A DNA stretch of 64,000 nt from Actinomadura rifamycini DSM 43936 (GCF_000425065.1 NZ_AULB01000017.1:1-64000); one strand, 5' to 3'; counted from the stretch's first letter, positions 1 through 10,400 are shown. Translations and numbers: made by a program. Notes: generated by a model from the sequence alone, not told the origin.

Positions 1-237
1 CCGCCCCACCCGTTCCTGAACAACCCTTGGTGTTTCTCCGGGCGCCGATCCGCCCGCGCCGATTCACGGGGCCCGTTACCGCCTTGCCGCGCGTCCCGCG
101 GTCCCCTGGGGAACGCAATGCCGGAATGCGCCGATGATTTGCACCGCCATGGTGCGCCGCCGGGGCGCGCTTGGACCGCCCGGGGCCCCCGGAAGATCTT
201 TGGAATCGATTCCCGGCCGCCGCCCGCTCCGGGCGGG

Positions 238-1485
238 TCAGCGCCCTTCCGGCCCGGCGGGCGGCCCGGCGGGCGGCCCGGCCAGCGGACGGACGAGCAG
301 CGCCACCGGGTCCCGCCCGACCCGCGTCACCACCACCGTCAGCTCGGCCCCGCCCCGCCGCCGGCGCCCGCCGAACCCCAGGTCGCGGCGCAGCTTGTCC
401 ACGTCCACGGCCGACCCGCGCTTCTTGACCGTCAGCACCCCGACGTCCCGCCGCCGCAGCTCCGCGCGCAGCCGCTTCACCGAGAACGGCAGCACGTCCT
501 CGATCGCGTACCCGGACGCGAACGGCGTCGCGTGCGCCTCGTTCGACGTCACGTACGCGATGCGCGGGTCCGCGAGCCCGCCGCCGACCCGCTCCGCGAC
601 CTCCGCCACCAGGTGCGCCCGGATGACCGCGCCGTCCGGCTCGTACAGGTAGCGGCCCCACCCGCGGACGTCCGGGTCGCCGAGCCCGCGCGGCACCAGC
701 GAGCCCGCCACCGCGCCGTCCCCGGCCAGCAGCGTCGCGCGCCGCGGGACGCCGCCCGCGAGCCCGCCGAGCCACAGCGCGGCCTCCTTCACGTCGCCGC
801 CCACCGAGATCCACTCGGCCTCCGCGCCCGCCGGCACCGCCTCGTGCGGAATCCCCGGCGCGACCTTCACGCACGCGCCGCCCGTCCGTCCGGCCAGGTC
901 GAGGACGGCGTCGAGCGGCGGCTCGTACGCGCGCGGGTCGAATACCCGGCCGCGCGCCGTGCGGCGCCCGGGATCGGCGAACACGGCCGCGTACCCGGCC
1001 GGGTCCTGCTCGACCGCGTCGCCCACCCGGACGGACGCGCGGTCGGCGACGCCGAGCGCGTCCACGTTCGCCTGCGCGACCTCCGCCGTCAGGGGGTCGA
1101 GCTCCACCCCGTCCCCGATGAGGCCCGCGCGCGCACGGGCGACCAGGTCGGCCCCGATGCCGCACCCCGGTTCCAGCACGCGCGCGCCCGGCAGCCGGTC
1201 CGCGAACCGTCCGGCCCGGTACGCGGCCACGCTCGCCCGGGTCGACTGTTCGAGCCCGGCCTCGGTGAAGAACATCCGCTCGGCGTCCGCGCCGAACTTG
1301 GCTTTCGCGCGTTCCCGCAGCCGGGCCTGCGTCAGCGCCGCCGCCACCAGATCGGGGTCGTGCGCCTCCCGCAGCCGCGCCGCCGTCGCGAGCAGCCCGC
1401 CCCCGCCGACGTCCGCCCCCGTCGCAGCCGCGAGGACGTCCTGACCGGAGGGGGCCAGCAGGCGGCGGAAGGAGACGGGGTCCAT
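238..1485 (-). CDS. SAM-dependent methyltransferase with THUMP-like C-terminal domain
   Basis: A 415-residue class I methyltransferase. The SAM-binding loop VLEPGCGIGADL lies near residue 145, followed by an acidic GVELDPL strand and a catalytic-type ADPGRR motif near residue 190. The C-terminal third (SVKRLRAELRRRDVG, VKKRGSAVDVD) matches the THUMP-like domain family of actinobacterial proteins of unknown substrate, probably RNA or translation related. It lies divergent to groES, as seen in other actinobacteria. The ATG at 1485 is preceded by a -10-like TAACTT only 6 nt away and by no Shine-Dalgarno, so the mRNA may be leaderless. The C-terminus ends in a degenerate PPAGPPAGPEG repeat. The family call is good; the substrate is unknown. 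Confidence 0.85.
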   Translation of the reverse strand: MDPVSFRRLLAPSGQDVLAAATGADVGGGGLLATAARLREAHDPDLVAAALTQARLRERAKAKFGADAERMFFTEAGLEQSTRASVAAYRAGRFADRLPGARVLEPGCGIGADLVARARAGLIGDGVELDPLTAEVAQANVDALGVADRASVRVGDAVEQDPAGYAAVFADPGRRTARGRVFDPRAYEPPLDAVLDLAGRTGGACVKVAPGIPHEAVPAGAEAEWISVGGDVKEAALWLGGLAGGVPRRATLLAGDGAVAGSLVPRGLGDPDVRGWGRYLYEPDGAVIRAHLVAEVAERVGGGLADPRIAYVTSNEAHATPFASGYAIEDVLPFSVKRLRAELRRRDVGVLTVKKRGSAVDVDKLRRDLGFGGRRRRGGAELTVVVTRVGRDPVALLVRPLAGPPAGPPAGPEGR

Positions 1486-1491
1486 AGGGTG

Positions 1492-1497
1492 AAGTTA
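1492..1497 (-). promoter_or_regulatory. -10 box for a probable leaderless methyltransferase transcript
   Basis: Read on the minus strand, TAACTT is followed by a 6-nt gap and then the ATG of the methyltransferase. This is the standard leaderless spacing in actinobacteria. No convincing -35 is visible. Confidence 0.45.
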
Positions 1498-1557
1498 GCG
1501 CTCCGTGAACGTCGCGGAACCGTTGCCGGACGCTCGCCGCGGACGTTCGCGTTCGTG

Positions 1558-1586
1558 TTGACGAGCCACCGGGCACGGCATAGTTT
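1558..1586 (+). promoter_or_regulatory. groESL sigma70-type promoter
   Basis: TTGACG (1558-1563), a 17-bp spacer and TAGTTT (1581-1586) form a good housekeeping promoter. The predicted start, about 1593, falls inside the CIRCE operator, so HrcA binding would block initiation. Confidence 0.75.
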
Positions 1587-1591
1587 CATGT

Positions 1592-1618
1592 CTGGCACTC
1601 TCCACGCTAGAGTGCCAA
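1592..1618 (+). promoter_or_regulatory. CIRCE operator (HrcA-binding site)
   Basis: The inverted repeat CTGGCACTC-N9-GAGTGCCAA differs from the classical TTAGCACTC-N9-GAGTGCTAA at three positions and keeps the 9-nt spacing. It overlaps the predicted transcription start of groES-groEL, which supports heat-shock control by an HrcA encoded outside this window. Confidence 0.88.
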
Positions 1619-1741
1619 CACAGCGACAAGGTCGGTCTGGCACCCGCGACGGCAGGCCGGTCCAGGGTCGCCTCTCTCTGTCACAGTTGCCGGTCGGCCG
1701 ACCGTGGCCGGCCGAGGACCTATCGAAGGGGAGGTCAGATC

Positions 1742-2050
1742 GTGACGACCGCCACCAAGGTCACTCTCAAGCCGCTCGAGGACCGCATCGTCGTCCAGCC
1801 GCTCGAGGCCGAGACCACCACCGCGTCGGGCCTGGTGATTCCCGACACCGCCAAGGAGAAGCCCCAGGAGGGCACCGTCGTGGCCGTCGGCCCGGGCCGC
1901 GTCGACGACAAGGGCGACCGCGTCCCCGTCGACGTCAAGGTCGGCGAGGTCGTGCTCTACAGCAAGTACGGCGGCACCGAGGTCAAGTACAACAACGAGG
2001 AGTACCTCGTGCTCTCGGCCCGTGACGTGCTCGCGGTCATCGAGAAGTAA
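1742..2050 (+). CDS. groES: co-chaperonin GroES (Cpn10)
   Basis: The 102-residue lid of the GroEL chaperonin caps the folding chamber in the cytoplasm. The sequence opens with the Cpn10 pattern LKPLEDRIVVQPLEAETTTASGL, including the mobile loop, and ends DVLAVIEK, at full family length. The GTG start at 1742 follows a strong GGGGAGG Shine-Dalgarno at about 1728-1734. It is the first gene of a groES-groEL operon (82-nt gap) under the CIRCE-controlled promoter upstream. Confidence 0.98.
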   Translation: MTTATKVTLKPLEDRIVVQPLEAETTTASGLVIPDTAKEKPQEGTVVAVGPGRVDDKGDRVPVDVKVGEVVLYSKYGGTEVKYNNEEYLVLSARDVLAVIEK

Positions 2051-2132
2051 TCAGCGAGACGTGATGCGCCCGCCCCGGTCCGCGCCGACTTCGGCGGGGC
2101 CGGGGCGGCCCGCGTGAAAGAGGAGAATCCGC

Positions 2133-3758
<1,626 letters not shown>

Positions 3759-3808
3759 TCAACGGCCACGGCGAAAGCGCACGTCGGACGGCGTGTCGCG
3801 CGCCGTCG

Positions 3809-3840
3809 AGGGGCCCTCGTCCGTACGGACGGGGGCCCTT
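3809..3840 (+). terminator. Rho-independent-type terminator after groEL
   Basis: A near-perfect dyad, GGGCCCTCGTCCGT paired with ACGGACGGGGGCCC (one G-T wobble), extends by an A-T pair at the base. It lies about 50 nt after the groEL stop. It lacks a U-run, as is usual for high-GC actinobacteria. Confidence 0.75.
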
Positions 3841-3954
3841 CCGCGCATCCCCCGGCTCGGAACTGTGACCATTCCGTTGTACGAGACGGTGGCGACACGC
3901 CCGGCGGCGCTGGGCATCATGCTTGACGTGACCGAGGGAAGCCACGCCCGGACC

Positions 3955-4602
3955 ATGGCCGCGAGCGCAGCCGAGCTCTCCGGGGGACCGCCGCCCCCGC
4001 CCCGCGACGTCCGCCGTGGAAGGCGGCGGACGGCGAAGCCCGACGACGGTGATCTCAAGGAACTGACCGCGCTGGCGGTCCAGGGCGACCCCGCCGCGAT
4101 CGAGGTGCTGATCGCCGAGGTCCGCCCCATGATCGTCCGGTACTGCCGGGCGCGGCTCGGCCGCGTCTCCGGGCAGTACCACATCGCCGACGACGTGGCG
4201 CAGGAGGTGTGCATCGCCGTCCTGTCCGCGCTGCCCCGCTACCGGGACATGGGCCGCCCCTTCGCGTCCTTCGTCTTCGGCATCGCCGCGCACAAGATCG
4301 CGGACGCGCTGCGCAGCGCGGTCCGCGCGGCCGTGCCCACCGAGGACCTGCCGGACGGTCCGGACGACCGTCCCGGGCCCGAGGAGACGGTGGTGCGGCA
4401 CATCGAGGCGCAGCGCGCCCGCGACCTGCTGACGCGGCTGCCCGAGCAGCAGCGCGAGCTGGTGCTGCTGCGCGTCGTGGCGGGTCTGTCGGCCGAGGAG
4501 ACCGGTAATGTACTGGGCATGTCCGCGGGGGCGGTACGGGTCGCGCAGCACCGGGCGCTGGCCCGGCTTCGGGCGATGGCCAGAGAGGAGTCGATCGCTT
4601 GA
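3955..4602 (+). CDS. shbA: ECF-like sigma factor, ShbA/SigD family
   Basis: A sigma-70 family protein of about 215 residues. Region 2 is recognisable (RYCRARLGR, then ADDVAQEVCIAVLSALPRYRDMGRPFASFVFGIAAHKIADALR). Region 4 follows a short acidic linker (LPEQQRELVLLRVVAGLSAEETGNVLGMSAGAVRVAQHRALARLR). By family and position between groEL and guaB it corresponds to Streptomyces ShbA, which drives hrdB transcription, and to mycobacterial SigD. The start is uncertain: ATG 3955 follows GAGGGA rather distantly, and ATG 3919 or GTG 3928 are in frame. The stop overlaps the downstream anti-sigma start as TTGA, implying translational coupling. Confidence 0.85.
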   Translation: MAASAAELSGGPPPPPRDVRRGRRRTAKPDDGDLKELTALAVQGDPAAIEVLIAEVRPMIVRYCRARLGRVSGQYHIADDVAQEVCIAVLSALPRYRDMGRPFASFVFGIAAHKIADALRSAVRAAVPTEDLPDGPDDRPGPEETVVRHIEAQRARDLLTRLPEQQRELVLLRVVAGLSAEETGNVLGMSAGAVRVAQHRALARLRAMAREESIA

Positions 4603-5357
4603 CGGAGCGGAGCCGCGGCGCCCCGAATCCGGCCGAGCCATCACGCCCCCACGACGCCCCCGCAGCGGGGGGCGGGCCATCGGCCCCCGCCGACCTGAGC
4701 GCGGTGCGCCGTACCGACGCCATCATCGACGCCATGGCGGCCCGGCGCGCTGCCGGCTCCGCTGACCGCGCCGCCCCGCCCGACGAGACCGACCCGGCCG
4801 TCCGGCTGCTGACCGCGCTGATCAGCGACGTCGAGGAACCGGCCCCGCCCGTCCCGGCGGGCCCCGGCCCGCGCCGCCGCGGGCCCCGCACCATCGTCGC
4901 GCTCGGCGTCGCGGGCGCCGTCCTCGCCAGCACCGGCGTCGCCGCGGCCGGCGGCGGCGTGTCGGACCGGTCGTCCGCGGTCGCGCCCCCGGTCCCCGGC
5001 GCCGCGGGCCCGGCCGATCCGCCGCGCGACGCCGACGACGCGGTCGCCGCCACCCACGCGCGTCCCGCGCCGCCCGACCCGCCGGTGCGGCGCCCGTCCG
5101 AGCCCGCCCGTCCGACCACGGCGGCGCCCGCGACGTCCGCGGCGCCCGACCGGGGCGTCCCCGAGCCCGTCGAGCGCGAGTTCAAAGAGCGGCTGGAGCG
5201 GTTCCTCGAGTCCCGCCCGGAGCCGGACGCGCGCCCGTCCCTGTCGCTGTCCCGCGAGGACGACGACCGCGACGGCGATGGCGACGCCGAGCCGCCCACG
5301 CTCCGCGAGCTGCGCGACCAGGCCCGCGAACGCTGGAAACGGTTCACCCGCGACTAG
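4599..5357 (+). CDS. rsdA: RsdA-like membrane anti-sigma factor
   Basis: A 252-residue protein starting at TTG 4599 inside the TTGA overlap with the sigma gene. The N-terminus (LSAVRRTDAIIDAMAARR, then PAVRLLTALISDVEEP) resembles the short sigma-binding region of mycobacterial RsdA. One membrane segment (TIVALGVAGAVLASTGVAAAGG, about residues 102-123) is followed by a Pro/Ala-rich extracytoplasmic linker and an acidic, charged C-terminal helix. It presumably sequesters the upstream sigma factor at the membrane until proteolysis. Assignment rests on gene order plus these weak motifs, because the family is poorly conserved. Confidence 0.72.
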   Translation: MTERSRGAPNPAEPSRPHDAPAAGGGPSAPADLSAVRRTDAIIDAMAARRAAGSADRAAPPDETDPAVRLLTALISDVEEPAPPVPAGPGPRRRGPRTIVALGVAGAVLASTGVAAAGGGVSDRSSAVAPPVPGAAGPADPPRDADDAVAATHARPAPPDPPVRRPSEPARPTTAAPATSAAPDRGVPEPVEREFKERLERFLESRPEPDARPSLSLSREDDDRDGDGDAEPPTLRELRDQARERWKRFTRD

Positions 5358-5569
5358 GCGGCGCGGGCTCGACCGCGCGCGTTTCGTGGGAGCGGCGTAG
5401 CCCGCGCCCAGACCTTTACGGCGACCCCTGGCTGCGCGCTGCGTCCCCTCCGTCGGCCGAATTGACCCATTTTTCTGGCGTGGGATTGCACCCTGTGGCC
5501 GGTCTCTTCGCTCCCTAGCCTCGTAACTGGACACGGAAGATCCAGAACCGTCCAGAATCGAGGCCGACC

Positions 5570-6865
5570 ATGAACGACCTGCGCACCGCCGTCCGGGGCC
5601 GCGTCCTGCTCCCCGGCGACCCCGGCTTCGGCGCCGCCCGCCGCCCCTGGAACCTCGCCGTCGAGCAGCCCGCCGACGCCGTCGTCGAGGCCGCCGACGC
5701 CGACGACGTCGCCGCGCTCGTCCGGTACGCCCGCGCCACCGGGCGCACGATCACCACCCAGCCCGGCGGGCACGGCGCCACCGGCCGCACCGGCGGCGCG
5801 ATCCTGCTGCGCACCGGACGCCTCGACGGCCTGCACGTCGACCCGTCCGCCCGCCGCGCCCGCGCCGGGGCCGGCGTCCAGTGGGGCCGCGTCCAGGCGG
5901 CCGCCGCGCCGCACGGCCTCACCGGCCTGCCCGGCAGCTCCCCCGTCGTCAGCGTCACCGGCTACACCCTCGGCGGCGGCCTCAGCTGGTTCGGCCGCGC
6001 GCACGGCTGGGCCGCCGACTCCGTCACCGCGTTCGACGTCGTCGACGCCGCGGGCACCGCCCGCCGCGTCACCGCCGGCGACGACCTCTTCTGGGCGCTG
6101 CGCGGCGGCGGCGGCGACTACGCGATCGTCACCGCCGTCGAGTTCGACCTGCACCCCGCCCCCGCCCTGTACGGCGGCCGGATGCTGTGGAGCGGCGACC
6201 GCGCCCCCGAGGTCCTCGCCGCCTACCGGGAGGTCACCGCCGCCGCGCCCGACCGGCTCACCGCCTGGCTCGACCTCCTGCACTTCCCCGGCTCCGACCC
6301 GCTCGTCGCCGTGGACGTCACCTACCTCGGCGACGAGGCCGAGGCCCGCGACCTGCTGCGCCCCCTCGACGCCGCCGGCGCCCCGCTGTCGGACGGCCGC
6401 CGCCCCATGACGCCGGCCGAACTCGGCCCGATCACCGCCGAACCCACCGACCCGGGCGCCGGGATCTCCCGCGGCGAACTCCTCACCGACCTCGACGACC
6501 TCGCCGCGAAGATCCTCCTGGAGCCGATCGCCCCGCTCATGAGCGTGCAGGTCCGGCACCTCGGCGGCGCGTTCGCCCGCCCGTCCGACGGCCCGCACGG
6601 CCCCCTGGACGAGCCCTACTCGCTCTACCTGTTCGGCGTGCCCGCCGGGCCCGGGTCGTCCGCCGCCGTCACCGCGAAGCAGCGCGACCTCGCCGAAGCG
6701 CTCGCCCCGCGCCTGTCCGGCCGCAAGCCCTTCACGTACCTGAACCCGGCGGAGACGGCCGCGGACGCCTTCGCCCCCGCGGCCCTCGCCCGCCTGCGGT
6801 CGGTCAAGCGGGCCCACGACCCCGAGGGGGTCTTCCGCAGCAACCACCCCGTCCTCCCGGAGTGA
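5570..6865 (+). CDS. FAD-binding oxidoreductase (PCMH/BBE type)
   Basis: A 431-residue oxidase of the berberine-bridge-like family. The N-terminal PCMH FAD domain contains PGGHGATG, with His68 as the probable covalent 8-alpha-histidyl FAD link. It then has the GYTLGGGLSWFGRAHG loop and a C-terminal BBE signature (RLRSVKRAHDPEGVFRSNHPV). The second Cys-FAD attachment found in bicovalent members is absent (GLPGSSPVVS in that place), so the flavin is probably mono-covalent. The start is ATG 5570. The substrate is unknown; relatives oxidise sugars or secondary metabolites. It sits alone between the anti-sigma gene and the convergent DUF5319 gene. Confidence 0.85.
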   Translation: MNDLRTAVRGRVLLPGDPGFGAARRPWNLAVEQPADAVVEAADADDVAALVRYARATGRTITTQPGGHGATGRTGGAILLRTGRLDGLHVDPSARRARAGAGVQWGRVQAAAAPHGLTGLPGSSPVVSVTGYTLGGGLSWFGRAHGWAADSVTAFDVVDAAGTARRVTAGDDLFWALRGGGGDYAIVTAVEFDLHPAPALYGGRMLWSGDRAPEVLAAYREVTAAAPDRLTAWLDLLHFPGSDPLVAVDVTYLGDEAEARDLLRPLDAAGAPLSDGRRPMTPAELGPITAEPTDPGAGISRGELLTDLDDLAAKILLEPIAPLMSVQVRHLGGAFARPSDGPHGPLDEPYSLYLFGVPAGPGSSAAVTAKQRDLAEALAPRLSGRKPFTYLNPAETAADAFAPAALARLRSVKRAHDPEGVFRSNHPVLPE

Positions 6866-6906
6866 CACGGGCCATGCGGCCGTCCGGTGGGGGCGGGGCC
6901 GGGGGG

Positions 6907-7293
6907 TCAGTCGTCGCGGCCCTCTTCGCTGTCGATGACGCCGTCGACGTAGCCGCGGGCGTACTCCCACGACACGTAGTCGACCGGGTCGGGGGAGAGG
7001 GCCGGCTCGTGGACGCGGGGAAGGCCCTCGTCGAGGAGGTGGCGCAGGTTGCCGTGCAGGAGTTCCCAGTCGATGTAGTGCGGCTTGCCGCAGTCGCCGC
7101 AGTCGACCGTGAGCCCGCGGACGCCCAGGGGTTCGAGGAGGGTGCGGAAGACTTCGAGGTCGGCGAGGTCGGCCAGGACGTCCTCGCGTTCGGTCACGCT
7201 GAGCGGGGCGGCGTCCTCGCCCGGGTCGCCGAGCGACGCCGCCGGGTCGTCCGGATCTCCGGCGAACGGGTCGAGCGGAGCGTCGTCGTGCAC
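6907..7293 (-). CDS. DUF5319 family protein
   Basis: A 128-residue acidic cytoplasmic protein. The conserved core VDCGDCGKPHYIDWELLHGNLRHLLDEG contains a CxxC pair that could bind metal. The same gene sits divergently next to guaB in Mycobacterium (the Rv3412 position), so the linkage is conserved although the function is unknown. The GTG start at 7293 has a -10-like TAGCGT exactly 6 nt upstream and no well-spaced Shine-Dalgarno, suggesting a leaderless transcript. It is convergent with the FAD oxidoreductase. Confidence 0.82.
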   Translation of the reverse strand: MHDDAPLDPFAGDPDDPAASLGDPGEDAAPLSVTEREDVLADLADLEVFRTLLEPLGVRGLTVDCGDCGKPHYIDWELLHGNLRHLLDEGLPRVHEPALSPDPVDYVSWEYARGYVDGVIDSEEGRDD

Positions 7294-7299
7294 ACTCCC

Positions 7300-7305
7300 A
7301 CGCTA
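7300..7305 (-). promoter_or_regulatory. -10 box of the DUF5319 gene
   Basis: TAGCGT on the minus strand is followed by a 6-nt gap to the GTG start. The -35 is not recognisable. Confidence 0.45.
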
Positions 7306-7536
7306 CTGGTAGAGGCCCGGTGAGGTGCACCCCCCGGCGGGCGGTGCGTCGAAACGGTCGCGTGGCGGGGCGGTACGCGGGGGAATGTCGGTGCGGGGCG
7401 CGGTTGTTGTGCGGTGTCATCAAGCCCACTCGGGGACCGTCCCCAACCGCCCCTCGCGGCGCGGACGCACGCCCTACCATGGGTACAGGGTCGCCCTGAC
7501 CTGGCCGGACACCGCCACCACGATCGGAAGGTCGCA

Positions 7537-9033
7537 ATGAACCCCGCCGCCGAGCCCGCCAAGTTCCTCCCCCAGGGCCTCACCTTCGACGACGTCCTGC
7601 TCCTCCCCGGGTACTCCGACCTGCAGCCGGGCGAGGCCGACACGACGACGCGGCTGACCCGGGAGATCTCGCTGCGCATCCCCCTGCTGTCGGCGGCGAT
7701 GGACACGGTGACCGAGGCCCGGACGGCGGTCGCGATGGCGCGGCAGGGCGGCATCGGGGTGCTGCACCGCAACATGCCGATCGAGGAGCAGGCCGACCAG
7801 GCCGACCGGGTGAAGCGGTCCGAGGCCGGGATGATCACCAAGCCGGTGACGTGCCTGCCGGACGCCACGCTCGCCGACGTCGAGGAGCTGTGCGCCCGCT
7901 ACCGGATCTCCGGGGTGCCGGTCACCGACGTGCGGGGCGTGCTGGTCGGCATCGTCACCAACCGGGACATGCGCTTCGAGTCCGACCCGTCGCGCCCGGT
8001 GCGCGAGGTCATGACGGCGATGCCGCTGGTCACCGCGCCGGTGGACGTGACGCGGGACGAGGCGTTCGCGCTGCTCGCGGGCAACAAGGTCGAGAAGCTG
8101 CCGCTGGTCGACGGCGACGGCCGGCTCAAGGGCCTGATCACCACCAAGGACTTCACCAAGAGCGAGAAGTACCCCCACTCGACCAAGGACGCGGACGGGC
8201 GCCTGCTGGTGGCGGCGGCCGTGGGCGTGGGCGAGGACGCGGTGACGCGGGCGCGGGCGCTCATCGAGGCGGGCACGGACGTGGTCATCGTCGACACCGC
8301 GCACGGGCACTCCAAGGGCGTCGCGGACACGATCGCGGCGATCAAGGGCGGCTCGCGGGTGCAGGTCGTCGGCGGCAACGTCGCGACGTACGCGGGCGCG
8401 AAGCTGCTGGTCGAGGCCGGGGCGGACGCCGTCAAGGTGGGCGTCGGGCCGGGCTCGATCTGCACCACGCGGATCATCGCGGGCGTCGGCGTCCCGCAGC
8501 TCACGGCGATCTCCGAGGCGGCGCGGGCGGCGAAGGAGGCGGGCGTCCCGGTGATCGGGGACGGCGGCATCCAGTACTCCGGCGACATCGCGAAGGCGAT
8601 CGTCGCGGGCGCCGACACGGTGATGCTCGGCAGCCTGCTGGCGGGCATCGAGGAGTCGCCCGGCGAGCTGATCTTCGTGCACGGCAAGCAGTACAAGTCG
8701 TACCGGGGCATGGGGTCGCTCGGCGCGATGCGCAACCGGGAGCGGGGCGGCTCGTTCTCCAAGGACCGGTACGCGCAGGCCGACGTGAGCAGCGAGGAGA
8801 AGCTGATCCCGGAGGGCGTCGAGGGGCAGGTGCCGTACCGGGGGCCGCTCGCGAACGTCGCGCACCAGCTCGTCGGCGGGCTGCACCAGTCGATGTGGTA
8901 CGCCGGGACCCGGACGATCCCCGAGCTGCAGGAACGCGGGCAGCTCATGCGGATCAGCCCGGCGGGGCTGCGGGAGAGCCACCCGCACGACATCCAGATG
9001 ACGGTCGAGGCGCCGAACTACCAGGGGCGCTGA
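7537..9033 (+). CDS. guaB: IMP dehydrogenase
   Basis: A 498-residue NAD-dependent enzyme converting IMP to XMP, the committed step of GMP synthesis. It has the (beta/alpha)8 barrel start LTFDDVLLLPGYSDL, two inserted CBS domains (about residues 105-225, with SGVPVTDVRG and KLPLVDGDGR) and the catalytic loop GPGSICTTRII with its Cys. The flap SLGAMRNRERG and the MGS-type phosphate site are also present. The start is ATG 7537 after CGGAAGG. It precedes guaB3 by 111 nt, the conserved actinobacterial order. A -10-like TACCAT at 7475-7480 may belong to its promoter. Confidence 0.97.
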   Translation: MNPAAEPAKFLPQGLTFDDVLLLPGYSDLQPGEADTTTRLTREISLRIPLLSAAMDTVTEARTAVAMARQGGIGVLHRNMPIEEQADQADRVKRSEAGMITKPVTCLPDATLADVEELCARYRISGVPVTDVRGVLVGIVTNRDMRFESDPSRPVREVMTAMPLVTAPVDVTRDEAFALLAGNKVEKLPLVDGDGRLKGLITTKDFTKSEKYPHSTKDADGRLLVAAAVGVGEDAVTRARALIEAGTDVVIVDTAHGHSKGVADTIAAIKGGSRVQVVGGNVATYAGAKLLVEAGADAVKVGVGPGSICTTRIIAGVGVPQLTAISEAARAAKEAGVPVIGDGGIQYSGDIAKAIVAGADTVMLGSLLAGIEESPGELIFVHGKQYKSYRGMGSLGAMRNRERGGSFSKDRYAQADVSSEEKLIPEGVEGQVPYRGPLANVAHQLVGGLHQSMWYAGTRTIPELQERGQLMRISPAGLRESHPHDIQMTVEAPNYQGR

Positions 9034-9144
9034 CCCCCCAGGGGGCGTCCTGGCCCTGTCCTGGGCTGACGTAAGCTCTTCCGGGGCTTGTTTCCGCAGC
9101 GCGCGGGAACGCCCCGGACGTCCCGTGACCAGAGGAAGGGCGCA

Positions 9145-10269
9145 GTGGCCGCAGACGTGGAGATCGGCGCCGGCAAGAGCGGCCGGCGGGCGTACGCCTT
9201 CGACGACATCGGCATCGTGCCGTCCCGCCGGACGCGCGATCCGGAGGAGGTCAGCGTCGCCTGGCAGATCGACGCCTACCGGTTCGAGATGCCGCTGGTC
9301 GTGGCGCCGATGGACAGCGTCGTCAGCCCGGCCACCGCGATCGCGGTGGGGCGGCTCGGCGGGCTCGCCGTGCTCGACCTCGAAGGGCTGTGGACGCGGT
9401 ACGAGAACCCGGAGCCGCTGCTCGCCGAGATCGCGTCGCTGGACGACGCCCGCGCGACCCGGCGGCTCCAGGACATCTACAACGAGCCGATCAAGGCGGA
9501 GCTGATCGGCCGCCGGATCGAGGAGGTCCGGGAGGCCGGGGTGACGGTCGCGGCGCGGCTGTCGCCGCAGCGCACCGCGCAGTTCCACCGGACGGTCATC
9601 GACGCGGGCGTCGACCTGTTCGTCATCCGCGGCACCACGGTGTCGGCGGAGCACGTGTCGGGGCGCGCGGAGCCGCTGAACCTCAAGCAGTTCATCTACG
9701 ACCTGGACGTCCCGGTCATCGTGGGCGGCTGCTCCACGTACACGGCGGCGCTGCACCTGATGCGGACGGGCGCCGCGGGCGTCCTCGTGGGGTTCGGCGG
9801 CGGGTCGGGGCACACGACCCGAACCGTGCTGGGCGTGGCGGTGCCGATGGCGACGGCCGTCGCGGACGTGGCGGCGGCGCGGCGCGACTACCTGGACGAG
9901 TCGGGCGGCCGGTACGTGCACGTGATCGCGGACGGCGGCATGGTGAACAGCGGCGACATCGCGAAGGCGTTCGCGTGCGGTTCGGACGCGGTGATGGTGG
10001 GCTCGCCGTTCGCGCGGGCCACCGAGGCGCCGGGGCGCGGCTACCACTGGGGCAGCGAGGCGCACCACCCGGACATCCCGCGCGGCACCCGGCTGGAGGT
10101 CGGGACGATCGGGACGATGGAGCAGATCCTGCACGGCCCGTCGCACGTCGCGGACGGGTCGATGAACCTGATCGGGGCGCTGCGGCGCGCGATGGCGACG
10201 TCCGGGTACACGGAGCTGAAGGAGTTCCAGCGGGTGCAGGTGGTCGTGGCGCCGCGCCGCGGCGACTGA
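9145..10269 (+). CDS. guaB3: GuaB3 family IMPDH/GMP reductase-related protein
   Basis: A 374-residue member of the GuaB3 branch: an IMPDH-type barrel without CBS domains. It opens RRAYAFDDIGIVPSRRTRD and contains DGGMVNSGDIAKAFACGSDAVMVGSPFA. The usual IMPDH catalytic Cys loop is replaced by a GFGGGSGHTTRTVLG segment. It belongs to purine salvage or interconversion, and a GMP reductase activity has been proposed for this family. GTG 9145 follows a strong AGAGGAAGGG Shine-Dalgarno. It follows guaB and ends in a long terminator hairpin. Confidence 0.93.
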   Translation: MAADVEIGAGKSGRRAYAFDDIGIVPSRRTRDPEEVSVAWQIDAYRFEMPLVVAPMDSVVSPATAIAVGRLGGLAVLDLEGLWTRYENPEPLLAEIASLDDARATRRLQDIYNEPIKAELIGRRIEEVREAGVTVAARLSPQRTAQFHRTVIDAGVDLFVIRGTTVSAEHVSGRAEPLNLKQFIYDLDVPVIVGGCSTYTAALHLMRTGAAGVLVGFGGGSGHTTRTVLGVAVPMATAVADVAAARRDYLDESGGRYVHVIADGGMVNSGDIAKAFACGSDAVMVGSPFARATEAPGRGYHWGSEAHHPDIPRGTRLEVGTIGTMEQILHGPSHVADGSMNLIGALRRAMATSGYTELKEFQRVQVVVAPRRGD

Positions 10270-10282
10270 GCCGGGTACTTTC

Positions 10283-10318
10283 CGGAAGCCCCGGGCCCGT
10301 GCGGGTCCGGGGCTTCCG
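10283..10318 (+). terminator. terminator after guaB3
   Basis: A 16-bp stem (CGGAAGCCCCGGGCCC paired with GGGTCCGGGGCTTCCG, one G-T pair) with a 4-nt loop begins 13 nt after the guaB3 stop. Confidence 0.85.
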
Positions 10319-10351
10319 CGCGTCCGGCGATCTGAGACCAGACACACCAGG

Positions 10352-10400
10352 GGAATCGGCCGATTCCGGGGTAGGTCCGTACCTACTGTGGGGTAGGTAC
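10352..10400 (+). promoter_or_regulatory. palindromic operator-like elements upstream of glpD
   Basis: Two dyads lie in the 167-nt gap between guaB3 and glpD. GGAATCGGCCGATTCC (10352-10367) is a perfect 16-bp palindrome. GTACCTAC (10379-10386) and GTAGGTAC (10393-10400) form a perfect 8-bp inverted repeat, and a third GTAGGT copy lies at 10371. They look like repressor sites controlling glpD. The cognate regulator is not in the window. Confidence 0.5.

Noticed and set aside
1..237. Possible gene or RNA at the left edge
   Set aside because: No conserved protein frame, tRNA-like fold or terminator could be supported in this short segment beyond the methyltransferase stop.
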